Assembly (NCBI GenBank): GCA_007133845.1
Contig: SLLY01000049.1
Span: 1-5,141, forward strand
DNA length: 5,141 bases
Source: Candidatus Woesearchaeota archaeon
Lineage (GTDB): Archaea > Nanobdellota > Nanobdellia > CSSed11-243R1
Reading direction: 5' to 3'
This document shows positions 5,024 through 5,141 of this stretch, one piece after another. How positions within the stretch are numbered: position 1 is the first letter of the stretch; the number at the start of each line of letters is the position of its first letter. Made by a program: the position numbers and the translations under genes. The notes beneath the pieces are model-generated. The model searched no databases. It was not told where the DNA came from and saw only the letters and a program-made list of their open reading frames with translations.

Positions 5024-5138
5024 GCCCAGGTGGCTTAGTCAGTAGAGCGTCGCCTTGGTAACATCTTTTCTTAAAAACAATCAAAAGAAAGGATTTCCAG
5101 AAAGGCGAAGGTCACGAGTGCAAATCTCGTCCTGGGCT
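5024..5138 (+). tRNA. tRNA-Thr(GGU) with an intron at 37/38
   Basis: The acceptor arm is GCCCAGG (5024-5030) with CCTGGGC (5131-5137), discriminator T5138, as usual for archaeal threonine tRNAs. The D-stem is GCTT/GAGC. The anticodon stem TCGCC (5050-5054) pairs with GGCGA (5104-5108), and the anticodon GGT at 5057-5059 reads ACC and ACU. The variable loop is AGGTC, and the T-stem ACGAG/CTCGT is perfect. An intron (5061-5102) follows position 37; the mature tRNA is 73 nt and CCA is not encoded. Two bases at the elbow are odd: the D-loop AGTCAGTA has A where G18 is expected (5041), and the T-loop TGCAAAT has G at position 55 (5120). All stems are intact, so I call it a functional gene, but the elbow is unusual. 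Confidence 0.92.
5061..5102 (+). other. tRNA-Thr intron at position 37/38 (42 nt, relaxed bulge-helix-bulge)
   Basis: The central helix TTGG (5055-5058) pairs with CCAG (5097-5100), including one T-G pair. The 3' bulge is AAA (5101-5103), cut before A5103. On the 5' side TAAC (5059-5062) faces TT (5095-5096), an internal loop rather than a clean 3-nt bulge; the cut follows A5060. The inner helix is 10 bp, ATCTTTTCTT (5063-5072) with AAGAAAGGAT (5085-5094), with a 12-nt loop at 5073-5084. This is the canonical position for archaeal tRNA introns. Confidence 0.87.
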
Positions 5139-5141
5139 TAC

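Overview
The window is very AT-rich (G+C roughly 30% by eye) and clearly archaeal. Two tRNA genes carry introns bounded by bulge-helix-bulge motifs. One gene encodes the archaeal DNA-repair protein NreA, with an N-terminal Cys4 motif and a C-terminal PCNA-binding box, and another encodes an archaeal-type cytidylate kinase. Several genes have a TATA element about 25 nt before the ATG and no Shine-Dalgarno sequence, which points to leaderless transcripts. The compact spacing, short proteins and low G+C suggest a DPANN-type lineage, perhaps near Woesearchaeota or Pacearchaeota. That placement is inference; no rRNA or lineage marker is present.

Layout: (1) 1-537 is the 3' part of a membrane protein with an HELFH zinc-metallopeptidase motif. 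(2) 559-684 is tRNA-Leu(UAG) with a 40-nt intron in its T-loop. (3) 685-939 on the minus strand is a SemiSWEET/PQ-loop transporter whose stop codon abuts the last base of the tRNA. (4) 940-990 is a short divergent promoter region with one central TTTTAAAA element. (5) 991-1596 is cytidylate kinase. (6) 1626-2558 is a peptidase S66 (LD-carboxypeptidase/MccF-like) gene, followed after 2 nt by nreA (2561-3751), whose end overlaps a DUF167/YggU gene (3748-3972) by 4 nt; these three look like one operon. (7) 4008-4985 is an MgtE-type Mg2+ channel with CBS domains and its own TATA box. (8) 5024-5138 is tRNA-Thr(GGU) with a 42-nt intron at 37/38.

Most proteins are housekeeping: nucleotide metabolism, DNA repair, Mg2+ uptake and small-solute transport. 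No defence system, CRISPR array, insertion sequence or phage gene is visible. The most interesting material is in the tRNA genes. The two introns lie in different tRNAs at different positions, yet have nearly equal length, the same hairpin layout and 12-nt apical loops matching at 9 of 12 positions. This hints at a related, possibly spreading intron family. In addition, tRNA-Thr has A18 and G55 where almost all tRNAs have the G18-U55 tertiary pair. Other points of note are a possible shared bidirectional TATA box at 960-968 and an inverted repeat over the cytidylate kinase start.
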